64,000 bases of DNA, taken from contig CAZLJD010000021.1 of the NCBI GenBank assembly GCA_964559865.1, positions 1 through 64,000 of the forward strand. The letters run 5' to 3'. Shown one piece after another: positions 1 to 8,655 of the stretch; position 1 is the stretch's first letter, and the number at the start of each line of letters is the position of its first letter. Made by a program: the position numbers and the translations under genes. The notes beneath the pieces were generated by a model. The model was not told the origin of the DNA, searched no databases, and saw only the letters and a list, made by a program, of their open reading frames with translations. The stretch is from JAGHAJ01 sp964559865 [NCBI: uncultured Synergistota bacterium]. Lineage in GTDB: Bacteria; Synergistota; JAGHAJ01.

Positions 1-223
1 CAACGAGCAGCTTCTTTATTCTCTTTGCACCCTCCGAAACTGCCTTAAATATAGCAACCCTTTCGGCACACACCGTCAAGCCATAAGACGCATTCTCAAT
101 ATTAGTACCACCATAAACCTTACCATCTGCAGTCATGACTGCAGCTCCTACCTTAAAATGCGAATAGGGTGAATATGAACTCTCCCTATACCTTTTCGCT
201 ACCTCAAACAGCTCATTATCCAT
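1..223 (-). CDS. cdd: Cytidine deaminase, N-terminal 74 residues (runs off the window)
   Basis: Zinc-dependent deamination of cytidine and deoxycytidine to uridine in pyrimidine salvage. I translated this partial frame by hand from ATG at 223. It opens with MDNELFEVAKRYRESSYSPY, followed by HFKVGAA, GGTNIENASYG and VCAER. The Cys of VCAER (residue 52) is the first zinc ligand and the Glu (54) is the catalytic proton shuttle. The second zinc motif (PCxxC) lies beyond the edge. It is last in the phoH-pgpH-ybeY-corC run, a place where many Firmicutes also have cdd. It starts 13 bases after the DUF881 stop. Confidence 0.93.
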   Translation of the reverse strand, partial: MDNELFEVAKRYRESSYSPYSHFKVGAAVMTADGKVYGGTNIENASYGLTVCAERVAIFKAVSEGAKRIKKLLV

Positions 224-236
224 AAAACCCTCCTAC

Positions 237-1253
237 TCAATGAAAATATTTTGTCAACTTCACATGCTTTCTTATCTGCACTTCTATCTTTATTCCAAAC
301 AACTTCAAATGATTTTTTATGAGAGCAAGTGCTGATCTCAATACCTTTGCATTACCCACTGCTTTCACAACAACAGGATTAACCGTTATGGGATGATCAT
401 TTACAAGCACTGTAGGTCCTATACACCTTATAGAAGAAGAAGTTATTATTCTCTCTCCCCCCACTTCTATCCCCAAAGCACCAGCAGACCAAAGCTCATT
501 CACCAAGTCTCTTATGTCACTGTCATGGATTACTTCCTCGTTATCTCCTCCTGTAGCATCATACATCTTAACAACAATTCCCTCTCCAACCAAAGGCAAA
601 AGCCCATAGTGTCTCTTTACATCCTCCAATTCAGAAAGCGTATCCTTCAACTTCTTTGCAAGGGCCTTGATCCTATACCTCAAAGAGTACTCTGTCACAA
701 CAGATGCACCCGATTTCCGAACCTCTATCTCCAGATCCTGCCAGAGATCAGAGGAAGAAAGTAGTTTTTTTAGTTCATTCACGCACTTTGCTCGAAGTAC
801 ACACATCGGGTCACTTATAACCACTCTGCCGCTTCTATCCCTATGAATCTTAATAGTAGCTGTATAATTTATCTTCCTATTGGCAATATCCTTATTTATC
901 ACCGACAATACTTTCTGCTGCTCTACATGTTCAGCTTCCCTGAGTATAGTATCCTTCACATCTTGTATATGTCTAAAAACTGCATCTGAGATACCCTCAA
1001 CAGTTGTAGCCTTTTGGACATCATAAAGATACTTTGCCAATCGATCCCTAACAGCCGGGTAGTTCTCAACCCCATACCTTGCAGCAACTTTCTCACTATA
1101 CTTAGCAAGCAACAAAGCCGCATTTCTCATACTCTCCACCCTGTCAACATGCAAGAGAGGCAGAACCCTAACTCCAGAAAACTGAAGCAATATAACTGCA
1201 TCTGCCACAATAAGCACAACAAGAGCAACAAATAAAAACCTATCCTTGCTCAT
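237..1253 (-). CDS. DUF881 family protein (YlxW/YlxX-like), membrane-anchored
   Basis: 338 residues. One N-terminal membrane segment (about residues 6-25, short basic start then VALVVLIVADAVILL) is followed by an outward-facing region with a predicted coiled coil near 195-222. The C-terminal domain is of DUF881 type: GEGIVVKMYDA, then VIHDSDIRDLVNELWSAGA, then ITSSSIRCIGPTVLVND. Members are usually found near division and envelope genes; the biochemical role is unknown. The start overlaps the stop of the DUF502 gene by 14 bases, so the two are probably translationally coupled. Family assignment rests on these C-terminal motifs; I give no function beyond membrane anchoring. Confidence 0.8.
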   Translation of the reverse strand: MSKDRFLFVALVVLIVADAVILLQFSGVRVLPLLHVDRVESMRNAALLLAKYSEKVAARYGVENYPAVRDRLAKYLYDVQKATTVEGISDAVFRHIQDVKDTILREAEHVEQQKVLSVINKDIANRKINYTATIKIHRDRSGRVVISDPMCVLRAKCVNELKKLLSSSDLWQDLEIEVRKSGASVVTEYSLRYRIKALAKKLKDTLSELEDVKRHYGLLPLVGEGIVVKMYDATGGDNEEVIHDSDIRDLVNELWSAGALGIEVGGERIITSSSIRCIGPTVLVNDHPITVNPVVVKAVGNAKVLRSALALIKNHLKLFGIKIEVQIRKHVKLTKYFH

Positions 1254-1860
1254 TTCCCTTGTATTTTTCCCATATCTGCGGTGCTAATACTCCTCCAGAG
1301 ACAACGAGTTTCAAACTATCCTCTATAGAAATATTCAAAGGTATCAAATCTCTTGATGGGAGTAACATTAGCATACCCGAGGTTGGATTAGGAGTAGTAG
1401 GTATGAACACAGTCGCTACTTCCTCTTCTTTCCCAGCTATATAAACTGTGTACTCACTCGTAACAAAACCTATAGTATAAATACCCCTACGAGGATACTC
1501 TACGAGGACTGCCTTGAGTAATGCCCCCTTTTTATCTATTGTCAGCACATCGGCTATCTGCTTCAATGTAAGATATACAACTCTAATGATCGGTATCCTT
1601 GCAAACACCGTCTCTGTCAGGTTAATGAACTTACGGCCTATCCAGTGAGAGGCCAACATACCTATAAGGGCTATTATAAGTATAATTATTACGAGAAAAG
1701 CTATGCTCAAACCCGGTATATTTCTGCCAACAAGCTTAATAACCCAAGGAGAAAATGTCTCATTTGTCAGCTCAAGGAGTTTGTACACTACCCATATAGT
1801 CACAAGAGCAGGCACCGTAACAGCAACACCAGTAAGAAAATACTTCTTAAAGTTGCCCAT
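1240..1860 (-). CDS. DUF502 family membrane protein
   Basis: About 206 residues, integral membrane. Two hydrophobic segments (about residues 8-27 and 48-71) are separated by a short loop with NETFSPW and NIPGLS; then comes a soluble part with the family-typical IPIIRVVYLTLKQIADVL. An upstream in-frame ATG at 1872 has its purine run directly abutting it. The ATG at 1860 follows GGGAGG at a short distance and gives the usual MGNFKKYFLTG start, so I chose 1860. It overlaps the end of corC by 14 bases. The molecular role of DUF502 is unknown; it is common in bacteria including Firmicutes and Synergistota. Confidence 0.82.
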   Translation of the reverse strand: MGNFKKYFLTGVAVTVPALVTIWVVYKLLELTNETFSPWVIKLVGRNIPGLSIAFLVIIILIIALIGMLASHWIGRKFINLTETVFARIPIIRVVYLTLKQIADVLTIDKKGALLKAVLVEYPRRGIYTIGFVTSEYTVYIAGKEEEVATVFIPTTPNPTSGMLMLLPSRDLIPLNISIEDSLKLVVSGGVLAPQIWEKYKGNEQG

Positions 1861-3127
1861 GTTCCCTCCCATCTCCTCTTTCCATGACTTTTATCTTTAT
1901 CCTCTTTATCCTCTTGGGGCTTGCATCCACTACTTCAAATTCCACATTGTCATAAACCAGCTTGTCACCAACATTGGGTATTCTACCAAACCTCTCCAAA
2001 AGGAATCCTCCCACAGTATCGAACTCTTCCCCCTTTGGTAGTTCAATATGGATTATATCCCTCAAGTCGTCTATATGCAATCTGGCATCAACCATGTAAA
2101 CTCCTTTTCCTACTGCTCTAACCTGCCTAAGCTGTCTATCAAACTCGTCTTCTATCTCACCAACTATCTCCTCAAGTATGTCCTCCATAGTTATTATTCC
2201 AGATGTCCCTCCAAACTCATCCACCACTATTGCAACATGTAGCTTTTTCTCCCTAAACTCATCAAAGAGTTCCTTAACTTTTTTAGTTTCTGGAACAAAA
2301 TACGGTTCTCGCACAAACTCTTCTATGTTGTGTTCCATAAGCTCCGGCCTATCTATTATCCTTATCATGTCCTTAACATACAAAATTCCTTTTATGTTGT
2401 CTATGTTATCCTCATACACAGGAAATCTTGAAAAACCTTCCTTTATAGCTATATCAATAGCATCTTTAACTGTAGTTCCAGACTCTATACACACCATATC
2501 TGTTCTCGGTATCATTACTTCCCTCACAATAAGGTCTTTAAACTCTATAACGCCCCTGATCATCTTTCGCTCCTCACTCTCAAATCCGGGAGAGTCCTCA
2601 TACATCATCATGTTCTGCAGGTCCTCAGAAGTTATGAACGGAATACTCCTTTGCATCTTAATACCAAGCAGCGAAAGTGTACCAAAGCTAAATCCAGTCA
2701 AAACCTTTACTACTGGGAAAAGTATCACACCCAAAGAGTACACAAATAGTATAACCACATTAGATATAGTATCTGCATAATGTATTGCTACTCCCTTAGG
2801 CATTATTTCGCCAAATGTGAGTATAAGAAAAGATATTATCCCTACAGCTATCCCTATACCTCTGGATGGAAACAGCATCAAGCTCAATTTTGTGGATATA
2901 GCTGATGCAACGATATTAACCACATTGTTACCTATAAGTATGACAGTAAGCATGTATTGTGGATTATCTATCCACTCCTTCCACGCCTTCTCCTTCAGTT
3001 TACCCTTGCTTCCCCTCAACAGTTTCAAAGCCTTTGCCCTACCAACAGAAGTTAGTGCTGTTTCAGAGGCTGCAAAGAAACCACTTAAAACCACAAGGAC
3101 CACAAGCCACAAGATATATGCATTCAT
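1847..3127 (-). CDS. CNNM/CorC-HlyC family transporter-like protein with CBS pair
   Basis: About 426 residues in the standard family architecture. An N-terminal DUF21/CNNM membrane domain has about four hydrophobic segments (roughly residues 1-150, with the start motif GFFAASETAL). A tandem CBS pair follows (about 195-315, with VMIPRTDMV and FPVYEDNIDNIKGILYVKDM), then a CorC_HlyC domain (about 335-410, with GEEFDTVGGFLLERFGRIP). Members are linked to Mg2+/Co2+ efflux or resistance and bind nucleotide at the CBS pair. The frame is open to 3166, but ATG 3127 forms an ATGA overlap with the ybeY stop and gives the canonical membrane start. Confidence 0.88.
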   Translation of the reverse strand: MNAYILWLVVLVVLSGFFAASETALTSVGRAKALKLLRGSKGKLKEKAWKEWIDNPQYMLTVILIGNNVVNIVASAISTKLSLMLFPSRGIGIAVGIISFLILTFGEIMPKGVAIHYADTISNVVILFVYSLGVILFPVVKVLTGFSFGTLSLLGIKMQRSIPFITSEDLQNMMMYEDSPGFESEERKMIRGVIEFKDLIVREVMIPRTDMVCIESGTTVKDAIDIAIKEGFSRFPVYEDNIDNIKGILYVKDMIRIIDRPELMEHNIEEFVREPYFVPETKKVKELFDEFREKKLHVAIVVDEFGGTSGIITMEDILEEIVGEIEDEFDRQLRQVRAVGKGVYMVDARLHIDDLRDIIHIELPKGEEFDTVGGFLLERFGRIPNVGDKLVYDNVEFEVVDASPKRIKRIKIKVMERGDGREHGQL

Positions 3128-3567
3128 CTTCCCAGATATTCCCTCTCTTTCTTTTGCATATTCCAAGCAGTCTCATCATCAACTCCCTCGTGCTCGTAGC
3201 CCAATATATGCAAAACCCCGTGTATTATCAACCTTTCCACAACCTGATGAAAACTCTCACCGTATTCTGCCATCTCCTTCATAACAACATCTATACAGAC
3301 CACAATCTCTCCTACAGGCGGGCAATCCATATCTTCAGGTATGGGCTGTTCAAAACCTTCTAAAAAAGAAAAACTCAACACATCCGTCGGCGAATCCTTA
3401 CCTCTGTAAGTCCTATTCATCTCTCTCATCTCGCCCTCTCCAACAAACACTATAGAAAGCTCTCTACATTCACCTCCTACCTCTTCTTCCCATAAATGCT
3501 GAAGTTTCTTCTCCAAAAGCTCAAAATCTATATCACCTACCCTCTCACTATACACGACCTTAAGCAT
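3124..3567 (-). CDS. ybeY: Endoribonuclease YbeY, rRNA maturation factor
   Basis: 147 residues, the usual family length. The zinc site HGVLHILGYEH carries the three metal-ligating histidines, and the upstream signature MNRTYRGKDSPTDVLSF is also present. YbeY takes part in 16S rRNA 3' maturation and ribosome quality control. It overlaps the pgpH stop by 8 bases upstream and corC by 4 bases downstream. The phoH-pgpH-ybeY order is conserved across many Firmicutes and supports the call. Confidence 0.95.
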   Translation of the reverse strand: MLKVVYSERVGDIDFELLEKKLQHLWEEEVGGECRELSIVFVGEGEMREMNRTYRGKDSPTDVLSFSFLEGFEQPIPEDMDCPPVGEIVVCIDVVMKEMAEYGESFHQVVERLIIHGVLHILGYEHEGVDDETAWNMQKKEREYLGR

Positions 3568-5500
3568 CCTTTTTTCCCTCCTCAGGATACTCGATCCTCA
3601 GATGATACATGCTCGTCAAAACTCTCGTAAATTCTTTGATTATCTTTTGCAAGTCTGTGAACTTCAAGTCACTCTCATCCAGCTGTCCATCTTCAAGTCT
3701 GCTTCTAACTATGTTCTTGACCATGTTTTCTATCTTCGCAGGTGTCTTATTCTTCAACGAGTTCACAGCTGCCTCCACAGCGTCAGCAAGCATCACTATA
3801 GCAGTCTCCTTGGTTCTCGGTTTAGGACCAGGATACCTGAAATCATCCTTGTTCACTTTGTCCTCTCCCAAATCTTCCTTAGCTTTACTGTAAAAATAGG
3901 TTATTACCCCTGTACCATGGTGTTGAGCTATAAAATCTATTATAGGAGAAGGTAGTTTATGCTTCTTGGCAAGCTCTATCCCTTCTTTCACATGATTTAT
4001 TATCACCAAGACGCTCAGATTGGGTATGATGGTATTCGTAACATTCTCTCCTCTCTGATTTTCCGAGAAGAAGTTAGGTCTCTTGAGCTTACCTATATCG
4101 TGATAGTAAGCACCAACTCTCGCAAGTAAAGCATTCGCACCTACTGTCTTTGCAGCTGCTTCTGCAAGATTTGCCACATTGAGGCTATGATGATATGTCC
4201 CCGGGGCCTCCATTTGTAGTCGCTTCAACAATGGTTGATCTGGCATGCCGAGTTCCAGCAACCTTATATTAGAAATAAGCCCAAACGCGCTTTCAAAATG
4301 GGGCAGCATGCTACTCACCATCACCGCAGTCAGTATTCCACCTGTACCAGCCCATAACGAAGCAGAAACTATCCTTACAATGTTTTCGTTTGAAATCATG
4401 CCACCCATGAATACTACCAATATATTAGCTATACCAACAGATATACCAACCCTTACAAGATCGATCCTTTGTTTCGCTTCACCAGAGAGATACACCCCAA
4501 CTACGCTACCAAGTGCACACATAGAAAATATCAATATATCGCCATCCAGCATCATGGCAATCGCAAGTGAAACAATGATAGAAAGAAATACACCAAGCCT
4601 CTTATTAAGCAGTACAGCTATCATCATACCAACAAAAGCGGTAGGAATAAAGAACGGAGACAAAATAGCGGTAAACCTCGTAACAATCATAGCTATAAGG
4701 GTTACAACAGCCAAAAATAACAGAGTAGGTGTGGACTCAAAAACCCCAGGGTGCTCATTCCTCAGATATATGTAAAGCACATACATCAGAATAAACACAA
4801 AGGCAAAGGTTGCTACTATACGCAAGTAAGGAAGCCGTGGAGGGAGTATGTTTAATGCCTTAAGAAGTAGCATCTCTTTCCTTCCAACCACATCTCCCTT
4901 TCTAACAATAACTTGCCCCTTCACTACCCTATAGGTCACATTTCCTACCCTATTTTTAACCATAAGCCTCAGCTTAGCAGTCTTGTCTTTATCAAGCAGA
5001 ACATTAGCAGACAAAGATAATCTTAACCCCTCTTTCAACACGGCCTTCAGCTTTTCAGGTAGATCTGCTTCGTCCACCTGACTCTCCGCAGACTTGAATA
5101 CATTTTTAAGCTCCCATGGATATATACCTTTTTTCATAGCACGCTCCAATATTCCAAATGCCACTTTCCACCCTTTACTTCCCTCTTTGACCCCTTTACT
5201 CTCAAGGTAAGCCCTTAACTTAGCTTCTGCTATAGGAAGAACGGCAGTGTCAAGCGAAAAAACCCCCTTTACATTTGCCAGAGCTTGTTGCTGCAGTTTC
5301 TTAGTCTCCTCAGTATCAATAACACTGACAGAATAAGGGGCTACAATTGTATAAGGAGATGGTTTCCCCACCTTTATCAAACTATAATCCCGGAGTAAAA
5401 ATGTAGAAACCATCACCACTCCAATGGAGATCTCGCAACACAGAGCTATAAGGATGTAAGCGGGTATCTTTCTGAAAAGGCTATTCATCTTGACTCTCAT
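3560..5500 (-). CDS. pgpH: PgpH-type 7TM-HD c-di-AMP phosphodiesterase
   Basis: 646 residues. One N-terminal membrane segment (about 13-33) precedes an extracytoplasmic 7TMR-HDED region (about 50-220), then a cluster of about seven membrane segments (about 225-400) and a cytoplasmic HD domain. The HD motifs are visible: TYHHSLNVANLAE near 435, the HDIGK metal motif at 467-471, NHVKEG near 502 and AQHHGT near 525. Family members hydrolyse c-di-AMP to pApA and so affect osmotic and cell-wall homeostasis. It sits between phoH and ybeY as in Firmicutes. A second in-frame ATG at 5488 is possible; the overlap with phoH makes the exact start uncertain. Confidence 0.92.
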   Translation of the reverse strand: MRVKMNSLFRKIPAYILIALCCEISIGVVMVSTFLLRDYSLIKVGKPSPYTIVAPYSVSVIDTEETKKLQQQALANVKGVFSLDTAVLPIAEAKLRAYLESKGVKEGSKGWKVAFGILERAMKKGIYPWELKNVFKSAESQVDEADLPEKLKAVLKEGLRLSLSANVLLDKDKTAKLRLMVKNRVGNVTYRVVKGQVIVRKGDVVGRKEMLLLKALNILPPRLPYLRIVATFAFVFILMYVLYIYLRNEHPGVFESTPTLLFLAVVTLIAMIVTRFTAILSPFFIPTAFVGMMIAVLLNKRLGVFLSIIVSLAIAMMLDGDILIFSMCALGSVVGVYLSGEAKQRIDLVRVGISVGIANILVVFMGGMISNENIVRIVSASLWAGTGGILTAVMVSSMLPHFESAFGLISNIRLLELGMPDQPLLKRLQMEAPGTYHHSLNVANLAEAAAKTVGANALLARVGAYYHDIGKLKRPNFFSENQRGENVTNTIIPNLSVLVIINHVKEGIELAKKHKLPSPIIDFIAQHHGTGVITYFYSKAKEDLGEDKVNKDDFRYPGPKPRTKETAIVMLADAVEAAVNSLKNKTPAKIENMVKNIVRSRLEDGQLDESDLKFTDLQKIIKEFTRVLTSMYHLRIEYPEEGKKDA

Positions 5501-6422
5501 ACTTCTCGTACGCCTTTATTATTTTCTGAACGAGGTCATGTCTAACAACATCTCTGTCAGTCAAATAAACAAAAGCGATACCCTCTATCCCTTTGAGGAT
5601 ATTCTGAATTAGCACCAGTCCAGACCCTTTCCCTTGAGGCAGATCTATTTGAGTAATATCTCCCGTTATAACCATCTTGGAGCCAAATCCCAGTCGAGTC
5701 AAAAACATCTTCATCTGCTCAGGTGTGGTATTTTGCGCCTCGTCCAGTATAATAAATGAATCATTCAAAGTCCTACCCCTCATGTAAGCTAAGGGCGCAA
5801 CTTCTATCGTTCCCCTCTCCAGATATTTCTGAAAGAGTTCTATCTCAAGCATGTCATATAAAGCATCATAGAGGGGCCTAAGATACGGAGCAACCTTTTC
5901 CTGCAAATCCCCCGGCAGAAATCCAAGCTTCTCACCAGCCTCTACGGCAGGTCTTACCAGTATAATCCTTGATATTTGTTTCTTCTTCAATGCCCTAACC
6001 GCCATCGCTACTGCTATGTATGTCTTTCCTGTTCCTGCCGGACCTATAGCAAAAACGATGTCATTTTCCTGTATGCACTTCACATATTCCTTTTGCCCCT
6101 CTGTACGAGGTCTTATAGGTTTTCCCCTAACGGTTGTCTGTATCGAGTTCTGCATCTTGTTTAACTCCTTTAGCATCTTAACCCCATACCTTACATCAGA
6201 AAGCTTTATATAATGCCCCCCATCAGCAATAGAAACGAGTTCTTGTATGAGGATAAAAACCCGTTTTAATGTTTCTTCATCCTTCGCCTTTACGCTGAGC
6301 TCTGTACCTTTCAGAAATATGGCAACACCAAGCTCCTTTTCTATAAAGTGAATGTTCTCATCATACTGACCCGCTATCTTGTAAGCTATTTCATTGCTTT
6401 CAAGGTCAATCTTCCTCTCCAC
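5481..6422 (-). CDS. phoH: PhoH-like ATPase
   Basis: About 313 residues. Walker A is GPAGTGKT and Walker B ILDEAQNT, followed by TPEQMKMFLTRLG. The N-terminal part has the typical ESNEIAYKIAGQYDENIHFIEKELG run. The open frame extends to 6545 inside the carboxyltransferase gene, but those extra residues are not family-like. GTG at 6422 has AAGGA six bases upstream and lies ten bases after the preceding stop, so it is the better start. PhoH proteins are cytoplasmic ATPases associated with RNA metabolism. It leads the phoH-pgpH-ybeY cluster. Confidence 0.92.
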   Translation of the reverse strand: MERKIDLESNEIAYKIAGQYDENIHFIEKELGVAIFLKGTELSVKAKDEETLKRVFILIQELVSIADGGHYIKLSDVRYGVKMLKELNKMQNSIQTTVRGKPIRPRTEGQKEYVKCIQENDIVFAIGPAGTGKTYIAVAMAVRALKKKQISRIILVRPAVEAGEKLGFLPGDLQEKVAPYLRPLYDALYDMLEIELFQKYLERGTIEVAPLAYMRGRTLNDSFIILDEAQNTTPEQMKMFLTRLGFGSKMVITGDITQIDLPQGKGSGLVLIQNILKGIEGIAFVYLTDRDVVRHDLVQKIIKAYEKYESQDE

Positions 6423-6432
6423 GCTATATCCT

Positions 6433-7827
6433 TCAGACAGGGTAAACTCCCTCCTCTTCCACATTCTCAAAACCAAGATCAACGAAATTCTTCTTTGCAT
6501 ACTTTCGTAGTATAAACTCCCTTGCAACCTGTGGGAAGAGTGCATAACTTATGATGTCTTCGGGTTGCATAGCAAAAAAACCTATCGCCTTTTTTGCATC
6601 TTCAAGTCCGGGCTTTATGAGATCCGCAGGTCTGCAATCTATGGGTTCCTCATCACCTATGGCCTTCTTTTTCACCTCCGGATCTATCGGTGCAGGAGGC
6701 CTACCGTAGTATCCCCTTATATAGTTCTTCACCTCATTAGGTATAACCTTATACCTCTCCTTAAACATTACATTGAGGGTTGCCTGCGTGCCTACCAGCT
6801 GACTCGTGGGTGTAACCAACGGTGGGTAGCCAAGATCCTTCCTAACTCTTGGAACTTCATCGAGAACATCCTGAAGCTTATCTAAAGCTCCAAGCTCCTT
6901 CAACTGACTCAGGAGGTTAGAATACATACCCCCAGGTATTTGAAACAGCAAAACATTCGTGTCCACTATCAGGGAACCAAACATTCTATCCTTGTAATTC
7001 TCTCTTATTCTCTTAAAATGGGCAGCTATCTTTGAAAGAAGCTCTAAATCCAAACCGGTATCGTAGTCGGTCTCTCTAAGAACAGCAACCATAGACTCAG
7101 TAGCAGGTTGAGATGTACCCATCGCAAGGGGGGATATAGCAGTATCTATTACATCAGCTCCTGCCTCTATCGCTTTAAGGTATGTCATAGACCCCATTCC
7201 ACTCGTATAATGGGTATGTACTTGCACAGGGATATCATAATTCTCCTTAATCCCCTTTACCAGATTGAAAGCCTGCACAGGCGTCAATAGGCCAGCCATG
7301 TCCTTTATACATATCGAATCTGCCCCCATACTAACAAGGTTTCCAGCAAGTTTCACATAACCTTCCAAAGAGTGTACAGGTGATATGGTATAGGAAATAG
7401 AAAGCTGCAAATGTGCTCCTTCTGCCTTTATAGTCTCTGCTGCAACCTCCATGTTCCTTGCATCGTTCAAGGCATCAAAAACTCTAAATATATCTATACC
7501 ATTTCCCACAGCCCGCTTTATAAACTCCCTAACGACATCGTCGGGGTAATGGTGATAGCCGACTATATTTTGCCCTCTAAGTAGCATCTGAAACTTTGTC
7601 TTCTTTATATGCTTCCTTAAAATCCTTATCCTTTCCCAAGGGTCTTCATCAAGAAATCTCATACAGCTGTCGAACGTCGCTCCACCCCACATTTCAAGAG
7701 AGTGAAATCCAACCTCATCTAACATCTCAGCCACAGGAAGCATCTCTGATGTCTTCATCCTTGTAGCTATAAGAGACTGCTGAGCATCTCTCAAAATGGT
7801 ATCTGTTATACCAACCTTCTTACCCAA
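6433..7827 (-). CDS. Carboxyltransferase subunit of pyruvate carboxylase / oxaloacetate decarboxylase
   Basis: About 464 residues, HMGL-like TIM barrel plus PYC_OADA domain. Signatures: ITDTILRDAQQSL, MLLRGQNIVGY, IFRVFDALND and SICIKDMAGLLTP, which includes the Lys that is carboxylated in the family. It transfers CO2 between biotin and pyruvate/oxaloacetate. Full-length OadA proteins carry a C-terminal biotinyl domain with an AMKM-type motif; this protein ends before such a domain, so biotin must sit on another polypeptide, as in PycA/PycB systems. The frame is open to 7860, but TTG 7827 has GGAGGT seven bases upstream and directly precedes the conserved KVGITDTILRD. PycB versus OadA cannot be decided here. 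Confidence 0.88.
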   Translation of the reverse strand: MGKKVGITDTILRDAQQSLIATRMKTSEMLPVAEMLDEVGFHSLEMWGGATFDSCMRFLDEDPWERIRILRKHIKKTKFQMLLRGQNIVGYHHYPDDVVREFIKRAVGNGIDIFRVFDALNDARNMEVAAETIKAEGAHLQLSISYTISPVHSLEGYVKLAGNLVSMGADSICIKDMAGLLTPVQAFNLVKGIKENYDIPVQVHTHYTSGMGSMTYLKAIEAGADVIDTAISPLAMGTSQPATESMVAVLRETDYDTGLDLELLSKIAAHFKRIRENYKDRMFGSLIVDTNVLLFQIPGGMYSNLLSQLKELGALDKLQDVLDEVPRVRKDLGYPPLVTPTSQLVGTQATLNVMFKERYKVIPNEVKNYIRGYYGRPPAPIDPEVKKKAIGDEEPIDCRPADLIKPGLEDAKKAIGFFAMQPEDIISYALFPQVAREFILRKYAKKNFVDLGFENVEEEGVYPV

Positions 7828-7848
7828 TGTTTCCACCTCCACCAAAAC

Positions 7849-7857
7849 ATTATACCA
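7849..7857 (-). promoter_or_regulatory. Extended -10 promoter for the carboxyltransferase-phoH-pgpH operon
   Basis: Reading on the minus strand, TGGTATAAT (TGn plus perfect -10) lies between the mazG stop and the carboxyltransferase start. No good -35 is seen at the expected distance, as is usual for extended -10 promoters. The implied 5' UTR is short, just covering the GGAGGT ribosome site before TTG 7827. Confidence 0.55.
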
Positions 7858-7869
7858 CAATGAACGAAG

Positions 7870-8643
7870 CTACTTCTTCTTAGCTTCCTGCCACCACTCC
7901 TCCATCTCCTCCAAGCTTATCTCCTTTAATCTCTTTCCCTGCCGCTTCGCCATATCCTCTATGTGTCTGAATCGCCTGCTAAATTTCTCATTGGTTAACT
8001 GCAAAGCATACTCTGCATTTATGCCCCTGAACCTTCCCCAGTTAACAAGTGCGAATAGCAAGTCTCCAAACTCCTCCTCTACATGTTTAACATCCTTGCT
8101 TTCTGTCAGCTCTTCAACCTCTTCTTTCACCTTATCCACAACGTCCCTCACATCATCCCAGTCAAATCCAACCTTCGAAGCTTTATACTGCAACAAATAT
8201 GCCCTCATGAGGGCAGGCAAGTAAGACGGCACTTCATCCAATAGATATCCCTGCTGTTCCTTTTCGGAAGACTTTATCTCTTCCCAGTTTGCTTTCACAT
8301 CCTCTGCACTCTCAACTTTAACATTCCCAAACACATGCGGATGTCTCCTTATAAGTTTTTCAGTTATACCATCTATTACATCTGAAATGTTAAAGTAACC
8401 CCTCTCCTCTGCTATAACAGAGTAAAAGACTACCTGCAACAACAAGTCACCAAGCTCCTCAGCAAGATTCCCGTAGTCCCGCTCATTTATTGCAACTATC
8501 ACCTCAAATGCCTCTTCTAACAGAAACTTCTTTAAACTATCAAAGTCCTGCTCCCTATCCCATGGACACCCACCCGGCGCTCTCAATCTTTTCATAACAT
8601 TAACAAGCCTTAAAAAACTTTCACCAACGCTGCTCTTATCCAT
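7870..8643 (-). CDS. mazG: Nucleoside triphosphate pyrophosphohydrolase MazG
   Basis: 257 residues, tandem MazG fold. The N-terminal repeat opens with the classic APGGCPWDREQDFDSLKKFL and carries LEEAFEV and EELGDLLLQVVF, the acidic metal ligands. A second, more divergent repeat (about 150-240) has EEEFGDLLFALVNWGRF. MazG hydrolyses canonical and aberrant NTPs to NMPs and PPi. It lies 12 bases after mfd, at the end of the glmU-prs-rplY-pth-mfd operon. Confidence 0.94.
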   Translation of the reverse strand: MDKSSVGESFLRLVNVMKRLRAPGGCPWDREQDFDSLKKFLLEEAFEVIVAINERDYGNLAEELGDLLLQVVFYSVIAEERGYFNISDVIDGITEKLIRRHPHVFGNVKVESAEDVKANWEEIKSSEKEQQGYLLDEVPSYLPALMRAYLLQYKASKVGFDWDDVRDVVDKVKEEVEELTESKDVKHVEEEFGDLLFALVNWGRFRGINAEYALQLTNEKFSRRFRHIEDMAKRQGKRLKEISLEEMEEWWQEAKKK

Positions 8644-8655
8644 CTACTTCATCTC

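Noticed and set aside
2178-2780. 200-codon open frame antisense to corC
   Set aside because: Ser/Ile/Thr-rich mirror of corC codons, no ribosome site.
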